A program made the position numbers and the translations under genes. A DNA stretch of 64,000 nucleotides from Leptospira montravelensis. GTDB lineage: Bacteria > Spirochaetota > Leptospiria > Leptospirales > Leptospiraceae. Below, piece after piece: positions 25,894 to 34,747 of this stretch (positions are counted from its first letter, which is position 1; the number at the start of each line of letters is the position of its first letter). A model generated the notes under the pieces. It did no database searches, was not told the DNA's origin, and was given only the letters and a program-made list of their open reading frames with translations. Location: NCBI RefSeq assembly GCF_004770045.1, contig NZ_RQFO01000009.1, forward strand, positions 124,001 to 188,000, written 5' to 3'.

Positions 25894-27135
25894 TTATTCT
25901 AAAGAGAGAAGGCCTTTTTTCTCTACGTTGTATTCTGCTGCTAAGGACTGGTTTATTTCAAGAAAAAAGCTAAGAAGTTGCCTTTGTTTCAAAAAATCTG
26001 TAGCTTGGTCCGCCGGTTTTTTGGCTGTGGTTTGTCCGTAGGTTAAAGCCCCAAATTCCACATAAACCTGTTTATCGTTGTCAGAGAAGGGGCCGACTAC
26101 CGTTTTTTTGCTAAACGGATCATTGGCCAGAGTTTCCCAAAATTTGGCAGAGTTCGCCAAACGGTAGCTATTGCCACGATTGGAAGTAACAAGTTTTAAA
26201 TCAGATAAGGAAACATTCGATACGGTCTCTATGGGTTGGAGAGTCTCCTGGGCAATAGCTTCCAAGGCATTGGGCTCGGAAACTTTGATGGCTATTCGAC
26301 CTTTCCAAGCTTCAACTTCCTTTCTTTTGCGATCAAATTTTAGTTTGGAAAGTAAAAGTGGTTTTCTTGATTCGAAGCTAACAACGTTTCCAGAAGGATC
26401 CTTTGCGAGAGCGCCTTCTTTTTTTTCTTTCTCATACTCTTTCATAAGTTCTGCATCAGAAATATTGATTTTTGCTTCTACTGCATTGAGTAAATTGACC
26501 TCGGATACAGCTACGATGCGGAAAGAAATTTTTGCTCTTTTGGCTTCATCTTCTAACTCTGCCTCATTTTCCGAAGGAGTGAGAGGTTGGTCTAAAAAGT
26601 TAGGGTATAAAGCGTATCCAGTGGCAGAATCGATACGGTAGTTCATAGGTGCCGATCGATAAATTTGTTGGTAAATTTCTGTTAAAGAACGAGAATCTTC
26701 TTCACCATACCCTGCTTGGGAAACTGATTCTTTATGAACTTCCCTTGCTTGCCTAGACATCTCGCGTTTGATGCTAATTTCCGAAACTTGGAAACCAACG
26801 GCTGCCGCAATATCGTTTGCTATGTAGATTTCCCTAACTGTGGAATAAGCACATGAATTGAGTAACTCAGGATTTTGTGCCGTTTCCCGACCATACTGTT
26901 GGTATCGGTAGTAACAATCACGTTTGGCTGCATTGAAGTAGTCCACCGGGATGCTTCTTCCCGCAATGGTACCTGCTTTTGTTGAATTTTGGCCTGTTAT
27001 GGCGCCCACAAGGCTTTGTTCTGCATCCCCAGGCAAAAAGGTAATGATAAGGGTTCCTACCAAAATAAATAAAAAGAGGGCAATAATCACACGATAGATT
27101 TTTTCTTTGAGGGTAGAGGGTTCATCTTCGAACAT
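25894..27135 (-). CDS. PpiD/SurA-N-like membrane chaperone without a visible parvulin domain
   Basis: With the ATG at 27135 it has 413 residues; a TTG at 27186 in the same frame would add 17. A single helix (about 17-36) anchors it in the inner membrane. The next region resembles the SurA/PpiD chaperone domain (GRSIPVDYFNAAKRDCYYRY), followed by charged helices and a C-terminal VVGPFSDNDKQVYVEFGAL stretch like the segment after parvulin domains. I cannot find a clear parvulin core, so isomerase activity is doubtful. It probably assists folding of exported proteins. It is divergent from the gene at 27221. Confidence 0.65.
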   Translation of the reverse strand: MFEDEPSTLKEKIYRVIIALFLFILVGTLIITFLPGDAEQSLVGAITGQNSTKAGTIAGRSIPVDYFNAAKRDCYYRYQQYGRETAQNPELLNSCAYSTVREIYIANDIAAAVGFQVSEISIKREMSRQAREVHKESVSQAGYGEEDSRSLTEIYQQIYRSAPMNYRIDSATGYALYPNFLDQPLTPSENEAELEDEAKRAKISFRIVAVSEVNLLNAVEAKINISDAELMKEYEKEKKEGALAKDPSGNVVSFESRKPLLLSKLKFDRKRKEVEAWKGRIAIKVSEPNALEAIAQETLQPIETVSNVSLSDLKLVTSNRGNSYRLANSAKFWETLANDPFSKKTVVGPFSDNDKQVYVEFGALTYGQTTAKKPADQATDFLKQRQLLSFFLEINQSLAAEYNVEKKGLLSLE

Positions 27136-27220
27136 AAAGGAAGCGTTTCCGTTTCCGAAACCCTTGTAAAGAAAAAATGTAATCAAGGGAATCGCCGTTT
27201 GGCAAGATAATATAGGTAGT

Positions 27221-27868
27221 ATGTTGTTTGCAGCCTTTGCTATGATTCTTGTGGGTGTCCTATGTTTTTTATACGTAGCCCTTTCCCCGCAAAAATCGAA
27301 ACCGGTTCCCTACCCGCAGAGAAAACCGCAAAGTCCTGGCGCTTACCGAATGCCACAAAGCCCGTCCGTTTCGCCGCAATTGGATGAAAGAATCCGAAAG
27401 GAACGAGCCATATCCGATGACCGCCATATTTCCTATTCATTACCAGAGGAAGTGACACCATCCGTGGTTCAAAAATCGGAAGTATTGTTGCCAACAGAAG
27501 ATGGAAATTTAGAAGAAGAACCTCCTGCACCCAAAGAAAGTAGGTTTCAAATCGAAGGCACTTTGTTTTTGGATTATTCCGGTAAACTTACCTTTGGTGA
27601 AGAATCATCAGACATTGATTCTATGGAAGATGGCCTAAAAAACTTCAAACGAATTGGATCTGGAAGTTTACGCGAAGAGAATGGAAAATTTTTGTTTCAT
27701 TCAGGAAATGTAACTTATACCTACACTCCCGATGAATTGGACCAAGTGGTTCTTCACAACCAAGGGATAGTGTTTCTATTGAAAGATATAAAGGCACCGA
27801 AACCTGTGTTTTTTACAAAAGACATCGATACCTTTAAAGATTTTTTAAAACAAGCCGCCTTAGTTTAA
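27221..27868 (+). CDS. Membrane-anchored protein of unknown function
   Basis: The 215-residue protein has an N-terminal helix (about 2-22, AFAMILVGVLCFLYVAL), a Pro/Ser/Gln-rich linker, and a C-terminal soluble domain of about 100 residues starting at RFQIEGTLFLDYSGKLTF. It contains short beta strands such as GNVTYTYTPDELDQVVLHNQGIVF (a 24-residue stretch around residues 165-188, of which TYTPDELDQV is the clearest part). No known family is recognised. It overlaps the convergent DUF389 gene by 9 nt at the 3' end. Confidence 0.72.
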   Translation: MLFAAFAMILVGVLCFLYVALSPQKSKPVPYPQRKPQSPGAYRMPQSPSVSPQLDERIRKERAISDDRHISYSLPEEVTPSVVQKSEVLLPTEDGNLEEEPPAPKESRFQIEGTLFLDYSGKLTFGEESSDIDSMEDGLKNFKRIGSGSLREENGKFLFHSGNVTYTYTPDELDQVVLHNQGIVFLLKDIKAPKPVFFTKDIDTFKDFLKQAALV

Positions 27869-29167
27869 ACGCATTTCTCTTGTAATCAATTCGATTTGTT
27901 TCTCTCCCGTACGGACTTGGATATAAAGTTCTAATTTCCTTTTGTCATTTTCTGATGGGAGTTTTGTCCATTCAGAATCAAAGATATTTGTATCCACATA
28001 AATGTTCTGGTTCATATCAAACTTTTTTGTTTTTGTAAAACTTGCCGAAATAAGATTTGGGAAAAATACTTGGATCTCTTTTGCAATCATCTCTGTGTTG
28101 TTTTGAGTGTAGTTTGTATTGGATTTGTAGATTTCGGAAAGAATTTCGTATTTTAAATTATCTATATTGGATGAGGAAAGATCTTGGTGTAATATGAGTT
28201 TTGTATTTTCTATATTATAATATTTCAATCTAGATTGTAGCTCTTTTTCTTTGTTTTCGTCGATTTTGGGACCAATGATGGTTAGCTCAATTGTTGGTAT
28301 TTTTTGGTAATTAATTTCTTTTTCCAAAATACGACGGTTTTCTAATAAAATTTCGTTACGAATGAACTCATTAGCCTTCCCTTTAAAATAGGATGACCTA
28401 ACAATTTGGTATGCAGTAAAGATGGATGGAAGTATTAGAATTAACGTAAACAATCCCAGATAAATTTTAACTTTTCGTTCTTTCTCCTTGTATAGTCCCC
28501 AACTAACCTTTGGAAATTCCATATAACGAACAAAAATAAAAGTAGTGATGGCGATAAATATAGAATTGATTAAAAAAAGATATGTTGCTCCAAAAAAGTA
28601 GGTCCAGTTCCCTTGTGACAATCCGTACCCTGCGGTGCAGAGAGGAGGCATAAGGGCAGTGGCAATGGCAACTCCAGCAATAGCAGTACCTTTTTCTTTT
28701 CTCGTATTGGCAATGATTCCTGTAGCACCACCAAATATGGCAATAAGAGCATCATAAATTGTGGGAGAGGTTCTTGCGAGAAGTTCCGACTGTGCTTCGT
28801 TAATTGGTGATAGGGAAAAGTAAATAAAGGAAGTTGCAATACTTACCATCGTTGCCACCGAGAGTGTGCGAAGGAATTTTTTTAAATTGTCAAAGTCGTT
28901 TGTGGCAGCCGCAAAGCCAATTCCAACGATTGGTCCCATTAGTGGGGATACAAGCATTGCCCCAATGATCACAGCTGTGGAATTGACGTTAAGACCGATA
29001 CTTGCAATAAAAATGGCAAAGATTAACGTCCAAAGGTTTGAACCTTTCAGTTCTGCACCTTTTTGGACTGATTCGATAGTGCCTGGTTTGTCCAAATCAT
29101 CTAAGAGATGAAACCTGGGTGCCAACCATTCAAAAAAGGAAACAATCGGATTTTTTTCGGATGCCAT
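27860..29167 (-). CDS. DUF389/TIGR00341-family membrane protein
   Basis: The 435-residue protein has at least six helices in residues 38-260. The family signatures GAMLVSPLMGPIVGIGFA, IFGGATGIIANTRKEKG and GVAIATALMPPLCTAGYGL are clear. A soluble C-terminal domain (about 270-435) has alternating strands and helices. The function of DUF389 proteins is not established; some are annotated as hydrophobic or transporter-like. It lies 41 nt after the aminobutyraldehyde dehydrogenase gene on the same strand and may be the last gene of the gab operon. Confidence 0.88.
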   Translation of the reverse strand: MASEKNPIVSFFEWLAPRFHLLDDLDKPGTIESVQKGAELKGSNLWTLIFAIFIASIGLNVNSTAVIIGAMLVSPLMGPIVGIGFAAATNDFDNLKKFLRTLSVATMVSIATSFIYFSLSPINEAQSELLARTSPTIYDALIAIFGGATGIIANTRKEKGTAIAGVAIATALMPPLCTAGYGLSQGNWTYFFGATYLFLINSIFIAITTFIFVRYMEFPKVSWGLYKEKERKVKIYLGLFTLILILPSIFTAYQIVRSSYFKGKANEFIRNEILLENRRILEKEINYQKIPTIELTIIGPKIDENKEKELQSRLKYYNIENTKLILHQDLSSSNIDNLKYEILSEIYKSNTNYTQNNTEMIAKEIQVFFPNLISASFTKTKKFDMNQNIYVDTNIFDSEWTKLPSENDKRKLELYIQVRTGEKQIELITREMRLN

Positions 29168-29208
29168 AGCCCCTTAGACATCCGACTGTTCCTACTTGGA
29201 TAGAGAAA

Positions 29209-30654
29209 TTAAACTCCTCCTACCATCACATGTTTAGTGATTAAATAATCGCCAACTGATTCGATAGAGAGATCTTTTCCAAATCCTGATTGTTTGAAAC
29301 CTCCATGAGGTGTTTCTGAAGCCAGTGGAAGGTGATCATTTACCCAGACAGTACCAAATTCCAATCGTTTGGCAACTCGCATAGCGCGTGCTACATCTTT
29401 TGTCCAAATGGAAGAAGCTAATCCGTAATTGACATCGTTTGCCAATTTGATTCCTTCTTCTTCATTTTCATAAGTTTGTATGGTAAGAACTGGGCCAAAG
29501 ATTTCGTTTTGTACTACATCGAAGTTTTGTTTGACATCAGTGATGACAGTGGGTGCAAAAAAGTATCCATTGTCTAATCCTTTGGGTATAGTTCCACCAG
29601 TCAGAATTTTTGCCCCTTGTTTTTTTGCTCTGTCCATAAATCCGAGAACTCGTTCGCGGTGGATGGCAGAGATAAGTGGGCCCATTTCCGTTTTGTCATT
29701 AAAAGGATCACCTACGTTTACCGCTTTCATCGCATCGACAACGGCATCAGTGATTTTTTTCTGTAAGGATTTGGGAACTAGAATCCGTGTAGCGGCAGTG
29801 CAGTCTTGGCCTGAATTGCAAGTGGCACCAAACGCTGCTTTGGCGGCAAATAGATTGATATCGACATCATCAAAAACAAGAAGTGGAGCTTTTCCTCCGA
29901 GTTCTAAATGCACTCGTTTTAAGGAATCGGAAGCCGACTTCATAATGTTTTTTCCGGTTCCAGTGGAACCAGTGAGAGAAACCATTCTGACAAGTGGGTG
30001 GTCAACAATGGCTTGGCCTGTGGCATTTCCACCCGTGACAATATTGATGACTCCATCAGGGATTCCTGCTTTTTTAGTTAGCTCGGCTAACATAAGAGAG
30101 GTGATCGGTGTTCCTGGTGCTGGTTTTAAAATGATGGTACAACCTGCGGCAAGTGCGGGTCCAAATTTCCAAACAGCCATAAGGAGCGGGTAGTTCCAAG
30201 GAGCAATTTGTCCCACCACACCAACGGGTTCCCGGCGCAGGATAGAAGTGTATCCTGGTTGGTATTCATTGGCACGACTTCCATGAACATCGCGAGCCGC
30301 TGTTGCAAAAAAACGAATGTTATCTACGGCAAACGGTATGTCTCCCGCCAAACTCAGATTTTTATAAGGTTTTCCTGCATTGAGAGATTCCGCTTTTGCA
30401 AACTCTTTGGTTTTTTCTTCTAAAAGATCGGCAAGTTTCCAAATGGCTTTGGAGCGTTCTCCTGGGGTGAGCCCAGACCATCTTCCATCATAAAAAGCTT
30501 TGTGAGCGGCTTTGGCCGCCTTGTCAACATCGGCCACACTCGCATCAATTACTTTGGCAATTTTTTTGCCTGTGGCTGGATCTTCGATGTCCATAAGTTT
30601 TCCGCCATTTGTGTTTGTCCATTTCCCATCAATCCAAAGTTTATATTCTTTCAT
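29209..30654 (-). CDS. Aldehyde dehydrogenase, probable gamma-aminobutyraldehyde dehydrogenase
   Basis: This is a 481-residue NAD(P)-dependent aldehyde dehydrogenase. Visible motifs: APWNYPLLMAVWK, VSLTGSTGTGK, the catalytic Glu in LELGGKAPLLVF, and the catalytic Cys in NSGQDCTAATR. The NAGQDCTAA-like context and the HGGFKQSGFGKDLS end resemble E. coli PatD (YdcW), which oxidises 4-aminobutyraldehyde to GABA; betaine aldehyde dehydrogenase is the main alternative. It sits 7 nt after gabT in a unit facing a polyamine transporter, which favours the putrescine pathway. Confidence 0.85.
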   Translation of the reverse strand: MKEYKLWIDGKWTNTNGGKLMDIEDPATGKKIAKVIDASVADVDKAAKAAHKAFYDGRWSGLTPGERSKAIWKLADLLEEKTKEFAKAESLNAGKPYKNLSLAGDIPFAVDNIRFFATAARDVHGSRANEYQPGYTSILRREPVGVVGQIAPWNYPLLMAVWKFGPALAAGCTIILKPAPGTPITSLMLAELTKKAGIPDGVINIVTGGNATGQAIVDHPLVRMVSLTGSTGTGKNIMKSASDSLKRVHLELGGKAPLLVFDDVDINLFAAKAAFGATCNSGQDCTAATRILVPKSLQKKITDAVVDAMKAVNVGDPFNDKTEMGPLISAIHRERVLGFMDRAKKQGAKILTGGTIPKGLDNGYFFAPTVITDVKQNFDVVQNEIFGPVLTIQTYENEEEGIKLANDVNYGLASSIWTKDVARAMRVAKRLEFGTVWVNDHLPLASETPHGGFKQSGFGKDLSIESVGDYLITKHVMVGGV

Positions 30655-30661
30655 GTAAGTT

Positions 30662-31951
30662 TTAGATTTCCTTTAGTGATTTTGTTATGATACTTAAACC
30701 TTCTTTGACCACAGATTCTTCTGCGGTGATCGGTACAAGAATTCTGATGACGTTTCCATACACACCACACGAGAGTAAAACAAGTCCATGTTCTAAAGCT
30801 TTTGCCGTTAATTTTTTTGCCAAATCGGCAGAAGGTTTGCCTGCATCTCCGTTTTCTACCAGTTCGAATGCAACCATTGCACCTAACCCGCGTATTTCGC
30901 CAATATGAGGATAGGATTTTTTGATTTCATTTAGTTCAGCGACTAATAGTTTCCCGAGTTTGACTGACTTCTCTAAAATTCCTTCTTCTTCGATCAGATC
31001 CATTACAGCAATTCCAGCGGCACAAGCCACCGGGTTTCCCGCATAAGTCCCGCCAAGTCCACCAGGTTCCACAGCATCCATAATCGAAGTTTTACCGATC
31101 ACTGCAGAAAGTGGCATCCCCGCTGCCAGTGATTTTGCAGTAGTGATGAGATCTGGTTTGATACCGGAATGTTCGATCGCAAAAAGTTTTCCTGTTCTAG
31201 CAAACCCCGATTGAACTTCATCAGCGATGAGAAGGATTCCATGTTCATCACAAATGGCCCTCAGTTTTTTTAAGAAACTCGGAGAAGCAATATAAAATCC
31301 ACCTTCACCTTGCACGGGTTCAATGACGATGGCGGCCACACGAGTTGGATCAATGTCTGCTTTAAACAAATTGTTTAGTGCTTTGATAGAATCATCTTCT
31401 GTGACACCGTGGTATTCCATAGGAAAAGGAATGTGATACACATCGCTTGCAAAAGGTCCAAAACCTTTTTTGTAAGGAACCACTTTCCCTGTCAGGGCAA
31501 GGGCCATCATGGTTCTTCCATGAAACCCGCCGAGAAAACTAATGATTCCAGGTCGTCCAGTGGCTGCTCTTGCAATTTTCACTGCATTTTCTAAAGCCTC
31601 AGCTCCAGAAGAAAAAAGAATGGTTTTGGCACTTCCCTCAATGGGCGCTTTGGCATTGAGTTTTTCAGCGAGAACGATATAAGGTTCGTAAGGCATGATT
31701 TGGAAAGCGGTGTGAAGCACTTGGTCCACTTGTTTGTGGATAGCAGCAAGGACCTTTGGATGGCAGTGGCCTGTGTTTTGGACTCCAATTCCACCCCCAA
31801 AGTCAATGAACCTTTTTCCTTCGACATCCCAAATTTCTGCATTTTTTGCTTTTTCGGCAAACACTGGATAGGCGGTTGTAACACCTCTCGGAACGTTTGC
31901 GAGTCTTCTTTCCCATAGAGTTTGGTTGGTTTGTTTTTGATTGCCCGTCAT
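30662..31951 (-). CDS. gabT: 4-aminobutyrate aminotransferase
   Basis: The 429-residue class III aminotransferase converts GABA and 2-oxoglutarate to succinate semialdehyde and glutamate. Seen are FSSGAEALENAVKIARAATGR and ISFLGGFHGRTMMALAL (PLP phosphate and ring contacts), IADEVQSGFARTG with the Asp that pairs with the PLP nitrogen, the Schiff-base Lys in TTAKSLAAGMPLSAV, and GGTYAGNPVACAAG. The gene overlaps gabD by 4 nt. Because no putrescine aminotransferase is present nearby, a broad-specificity role of this enzyme is possible. Confidence 0.93.
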   Translation of the reverse strand: MTGNQKQTNQTLWERRLANVPRGVTTAYPVFAEKAKNAEIWDVEGKRFIDFGGGIGVQNTGHCHPKVLAAIHKQVDQVLHTAFQIMPYEPYIVLAEKLNAKAPIEGSAKTILFSSGAEALENAVKIARAATGRPGIISFLGGFHGRTMMALALTGKVVPYKKGFGPFASDVYHIPFPMEYHGVTEDDSIKALNNLFKADIDPTRVAAIVIEPVQGEGGFYIASPSFLKKLRAICDEHGILLIADEVQSGFARTGKLFAIEHSGIKPDLITTAKSLAAGMPLSAVIGKTSIMDAVEPGGLGGTYAGNPVACAAGIAVMDLIEEEGILEKSVKLGKLLVAELNEIKKSYPHIGEIRGLGAMVAFELVENGDAGKPSADLAKKLTAKALEHGLVLLSCGVYGNVIRILVPITAEESVVKEGLSIITKSLKEI

Positions 31952-33405
31952 ATGATTCCTCCGAGGCAGAGATATTTGGTTACTGTATAATCATCGAGTC
32001 CGTATTTAGAACCTTCGCGTCCCATTCCTGAAAATTTGACTCCGCCAAAAGGAACTTGTTCTGAAGAAATTAACCCTTCGTTAATTCCCACCATTCCGTA
32101 TTCTAGTTGTTCGGCGACTCTAAAAATGCGTGCCATATCCTTTGTATACAAATAGGAAGCGAGACCAAAGTCAGTGTCATTTGCTAATTGGATGGCTTCT
32201 TCTTCAGTTTGGAAGGTTTGGATACAAGAAACTGGGCCAAAGGTTTCTTCTTTTGTCACAACCATAGAGGAATTTACCGGATAAAGCACAGTAGGTTCAA
32301 AAAAATTCCCACCGAGACTGTGTTCTTTCCCACCTGTTAAAACTTTTGCGCCTTTTGAAATGGCATCAGTTATATGGGATTTTACTTTTTCTACAGCCGC
32401 ATCGTTGATGAGTGGGCCTTGTTGTGCATTTGGTTCCATTCCATTCGCAACCACAAGTTCCTTAGCTTTCTCAGCAAGTTTTTTAGCAAAAGTTTCGGCT
32501 ACAGAAGATTGAACCAGGAAACGATTTACACAAACACAAGTTTGTCCTGTGTTTCTATATTTGGATAACATAGCACCTTTCACTGCTTCATCCAAGTCTG
32601 CATCTTCAAAAACAATAAAGGGAGCATTACCACCCAATTCGAGGGAAAGTTTTTTTAAGGTAGCGGCAGATTTTTCCATTAAATAAATCCCCGTTTTTGT
32701 AGAACCAGTAAAACTGAGTTTGCGAACCTCTTTACTTTCTAAAATGGTTTTTCCAATGGCAATTGGATCACCAACTAACACGTTCCATACGCCTTTAGGT
32801 AATCCTGCTCTTTCGGCAAGAACTGCCATTGCTAGCGCAGAATAGGGTGTGAGTTCGGCTGGTTTAGAAACAACAGTACAACCTGCGGCCAATGCCGGTG
32901 CGACTTTTCTGGCAAGCATGGCTGCTGGAAAATTCCAAGGAGTAATGGTTCCCACCACTCCAATCGGTTCCTTTAAAACAAGAATCCTTGTATCTTTTCT
33001 GTGAGATGGAATGATGTCACCGTACGAGCGTTTTGCTTCTTCACCGAACCATTCAATATAAGATGCCGCATAAGCAATTTCTCCCCTAGCTTCTGTTAGT
33101 GGCTTCCCTTGTTCTTGTGTCATGATGAGGGCAAGATCTTCTTGGTTGTCCATCAAAAGTTGGAACCATTTGCGTAAAATTCCTGCTCTTTCTTTTGCGG
33201 GCCGGGTTTTCCAATCTTTAAGTGCTTCTTTGGCAGAACGAATCGCGTTCTCTGTATCTTTTTCTTGGGAATGAGGAATGTTCCCTATCACTTCACCGCT
33301 TGCGGGGTTATGTACTAAAATTTCTTTTTTGTTTTCTGCAGGGCACCAGATCCCGCCTATGAAGTTTTCTTGTCGGAAAAGGTCTTTGTCTTTGATGTAT
33401 TTCAT
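31948..33405 (-). CDS. gabD: NAD(P)-dependent succinate-semialdehyde dehydrogenase
   Basis: The 485-residue enzyme oxidises succinate semialdehyde to succinate. It shows TPWNFPAAMLARKVAPALAAG, LSFTGSTKTG, the catalytic Glu in LELGGNAPFIVFEDADLDEAV, and the catalytic Cys in NTGQTCVCVNRF. The NTGQTCVC(A/V)NR sequence with two close cysteines is typical of GabD and carries the redox-sensitive pair. The C-terminus GRE-GSKYGLDDY also fits GabD. It is the first gene of the minus-strand unit gabD-gabT-aminobutyraldehyde dehydrogenase. Confidence 0.94.
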   Translation of the reverse strand: MKYIKDKDLFRQENFIGGIWCPAENKKEILVHNPASGEVIGNIPHSQEKDTENAIRSAKEALKDWKTRPAKERAGILRKWFQLLMDNQEDLALIMTQEQGKPLTEARGEIAYAASYIEWFGEEAKRSYGDIIPSHRKDTRILVLKEPIGVVGTITPWNFPAAMLARKVAPALAAGCTVVSKPAELTPYSALAMAVLAERAGLPKGVWNVLVGDPIAIGKTILESKEVRKLSFTGSTKTGIYLMEKSAATLKKLSLELGGNAPFIVFEDADLDEAVKGAMLSKYRNTGQTCVCVNRFLVQSSVAETFAKKLAEKAKELVVANGMEPNAQQGPLINDAAVEKVKSHITDAISKGAKVLTGGKEHSLGGNFFEPTVLYPVNSSMVVTKEETFGPVSCIQTFQTEEEAIQLANDTDFGLASYLYTKDMARIFRVAEQLEYGMVGINEGLISSEQVPFGGVKFSGMGREGSKYGLDDYTVTKYLCLGGII

Positions 33406-33478
33406 ACCAAACCTGTGCTTTCATCGAAATCCCAGCTCCTAAAAATTCCTACCTTTTTTTTGAAAACCTAGGAAGTGG

Positions 33479-33506
33479 TTGCTTAATTTTGGATTTTTGG
33501 TATCTA
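33479..33506 (+). promoter_or_regulatory. Candidate promoter for the polyamine transporter operon
   Basis: TTGCTT (33479-33484) and TATCTA (33501-33506) are 16 nt apart and lie 38 nt before the start codon. The -35 match is moderate. A ribosome site CCAGGAG follows at 33527-33533. The divergent gab operon starts on the other side of this 138-nt region. Confidence 0.35.
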
Positions 33507-33543
33507 ATCCCTGACATAAGTAAAACCAGGAGCACATAGGTTT

Positions 33544-34713
33544 ATGAAATTCGATTCATACAAACGAGTGATATTTTCTGTTGCAGTCCTTTCAATCGCA
33601 TTTGCGGTTGCCTGCGGCAAAAAAGAAACTAAGGTTTCCGAAATCGGACAAGGCGAAGGAGAAGTTTCCATCGTTGCTTGGCCGGGGTACATTGAACGTG
33701 GTGAAACAGACAAAGGATATGACTGGGTCACTGAATTTGAAAAAAGTTCTGGCTGTAAGGTAAATGTAAAAACTGCTGCTACATCTGATGAGATGGTAGC
33801 TCTCATGAACGAAGGTGGATTTGATCTTGTCACTGCATCTGGTGATGCATCACTTCGTTTGGTTGCGGGTGGAAAGGTTCAAGAAATCAATACGGATCTT
33901 ATTCCTAGTTGGAAAAATGTAGATTCTCGTTTGCAAAATGCTCCTTGGCATACTGTGGAAGGAAAACATTTCGGTGTTCCTTACCAATGGGGTCCAAACG
34001 TTCTTATGTACAACACTAAAGTTTTTAAAAAAGCGCCAACTAGTTGGAATGTTGTTTTCGAAGAACAAGTTCTTCCTGATGGAAAATCAAACAAAGGTCG
34101 TGTACAAGCGTTTGATGGTCCAATCTATATTGCGGATGCTGCTTTGTATTTAAAACAAGCTAAACCAGAACTGGGAATCCAAGATCCTTATGAGTTGGAT
34201 GAAAAACAATACAACGCTGTCATTGAACTATTAAAAAAACAAAGACAACTCGTTCCAAAGTATTGGCATGATGCTATGGTGCAAGTGGATGACTTTAAAA
34301 AAGAAGGACTTGTTGCCTCTTCTACATGGCCATTCCAAGTAAATCTTCTTGTGAGTGAAAAACAACCTGTAGCTTCTGTAGTTCCACAAGAAGGAGCCAC
34401 TGGTTGGGCAGACAGCACTATGCTTCATAAAGATTCAAAACACGTAAACTGTGCTTACAAATGGTTAGAACATTCACTTTCTCCAAAAGTACAAGGTGAC
34501 CTTGCTTCTTGGTTTGGATCAGTTCCTTCCGTTCCTTCTGCTTGTAAAGGGAATGCTCTCCTTGGAGACACAGGTTGTGCCGTAAACGGATTCAACAACT
34601 TTGAAAAAATCTCTTTCTGGAGAACACCAAAAGAAGATTGTTCCGGTGGAAGAAAATGTGTGCCTTATAAAAAATGGGCTGAAGATTATATTTCCATCAT
34701 TGGAAGTAAATAA
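33544..34713 (+). CDS. potD: Polyamine ABC transporter substrate-binding lipoprotein
   Basis: The 389-residue protein has a lipobox ending at Cys24 (AFAVAC). It has the PotD/PotF fold: VSIVAWPGYIERG at the start of the mature protein, FDLVTASGDASLRL, GKHFGVPYQWGPNVLMYN, and a late NCAYKWLEHSLSP helix. Cysteines near the C-terminus (CKGNALLGDTGC, CSGGRKC) could form two disulfides. It captures putrescine or spermidine outside the inner membrane. It leads the transporter operon and faces the gab operon, which fits import of putrescine for catabolism. Substrate is inferred from family and neighbours. Confidence 0.88.
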   Translation: MKFDSYKRVIFSVAVLSIAFAVACGKKETKVSEIGQGEGEVSIVAWPGYIERGETDKGYDWVTEFEKSSGCKVNVKTAATSDEMVALMNEGGFDLVTASGDASLRLVAGGKVQEINTDLIPSWKNVDSRLQNAPWHTVEGKHFGVPYQWGPNVLMYNTKVFKKAPTSWNVVFEEQVLPDGKSNKGRVQAFDGPIYIADAALYLKQAKPELGIQDPYELDEKQYNAVIELLKKQRQLVPKYWHDAMVQVDDFKKEGLVASSTWPFQVNLLVSEKQPVASVVPQEGATGWADSTMLHKDSKHVNCAYKWLEHSLSPKVQGDLASWFGSVPSVPSACKGNALLGDTGCAVNGFNNFEKISFWRTPKEDCSGGRKCVPYKKWAEDYISIIGSK

Positions 34714-34736
34714 ATCCTAACATCACATGAGTTCTA

Positions 34737-34742
34737 AAGGAG
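34737..34742 (+). promoter_or_regulatory. Shine-Dalgarno that sets the potA start
   Basis: AAGGAG is 5 nt before the ATG at 34748. The in-frame ATG at 34727 has no such site upstream, so the later start is preferred. Confidence 0.6.
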
Positions 34743-34747
34743 AAGGA

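Noticed and set aside
26171..26641. 156-residue plus-strand frame opposite the PpiD-like gene
   Set aside because: Ser-rich shadow frame with no motif.
29480..30193. 237-residue plus-strand frame opposite the aldehyde dehydrogenase gene
   Set aside because: Antisense shadow of a clearly recognised enzyme; composition is not protein-like.
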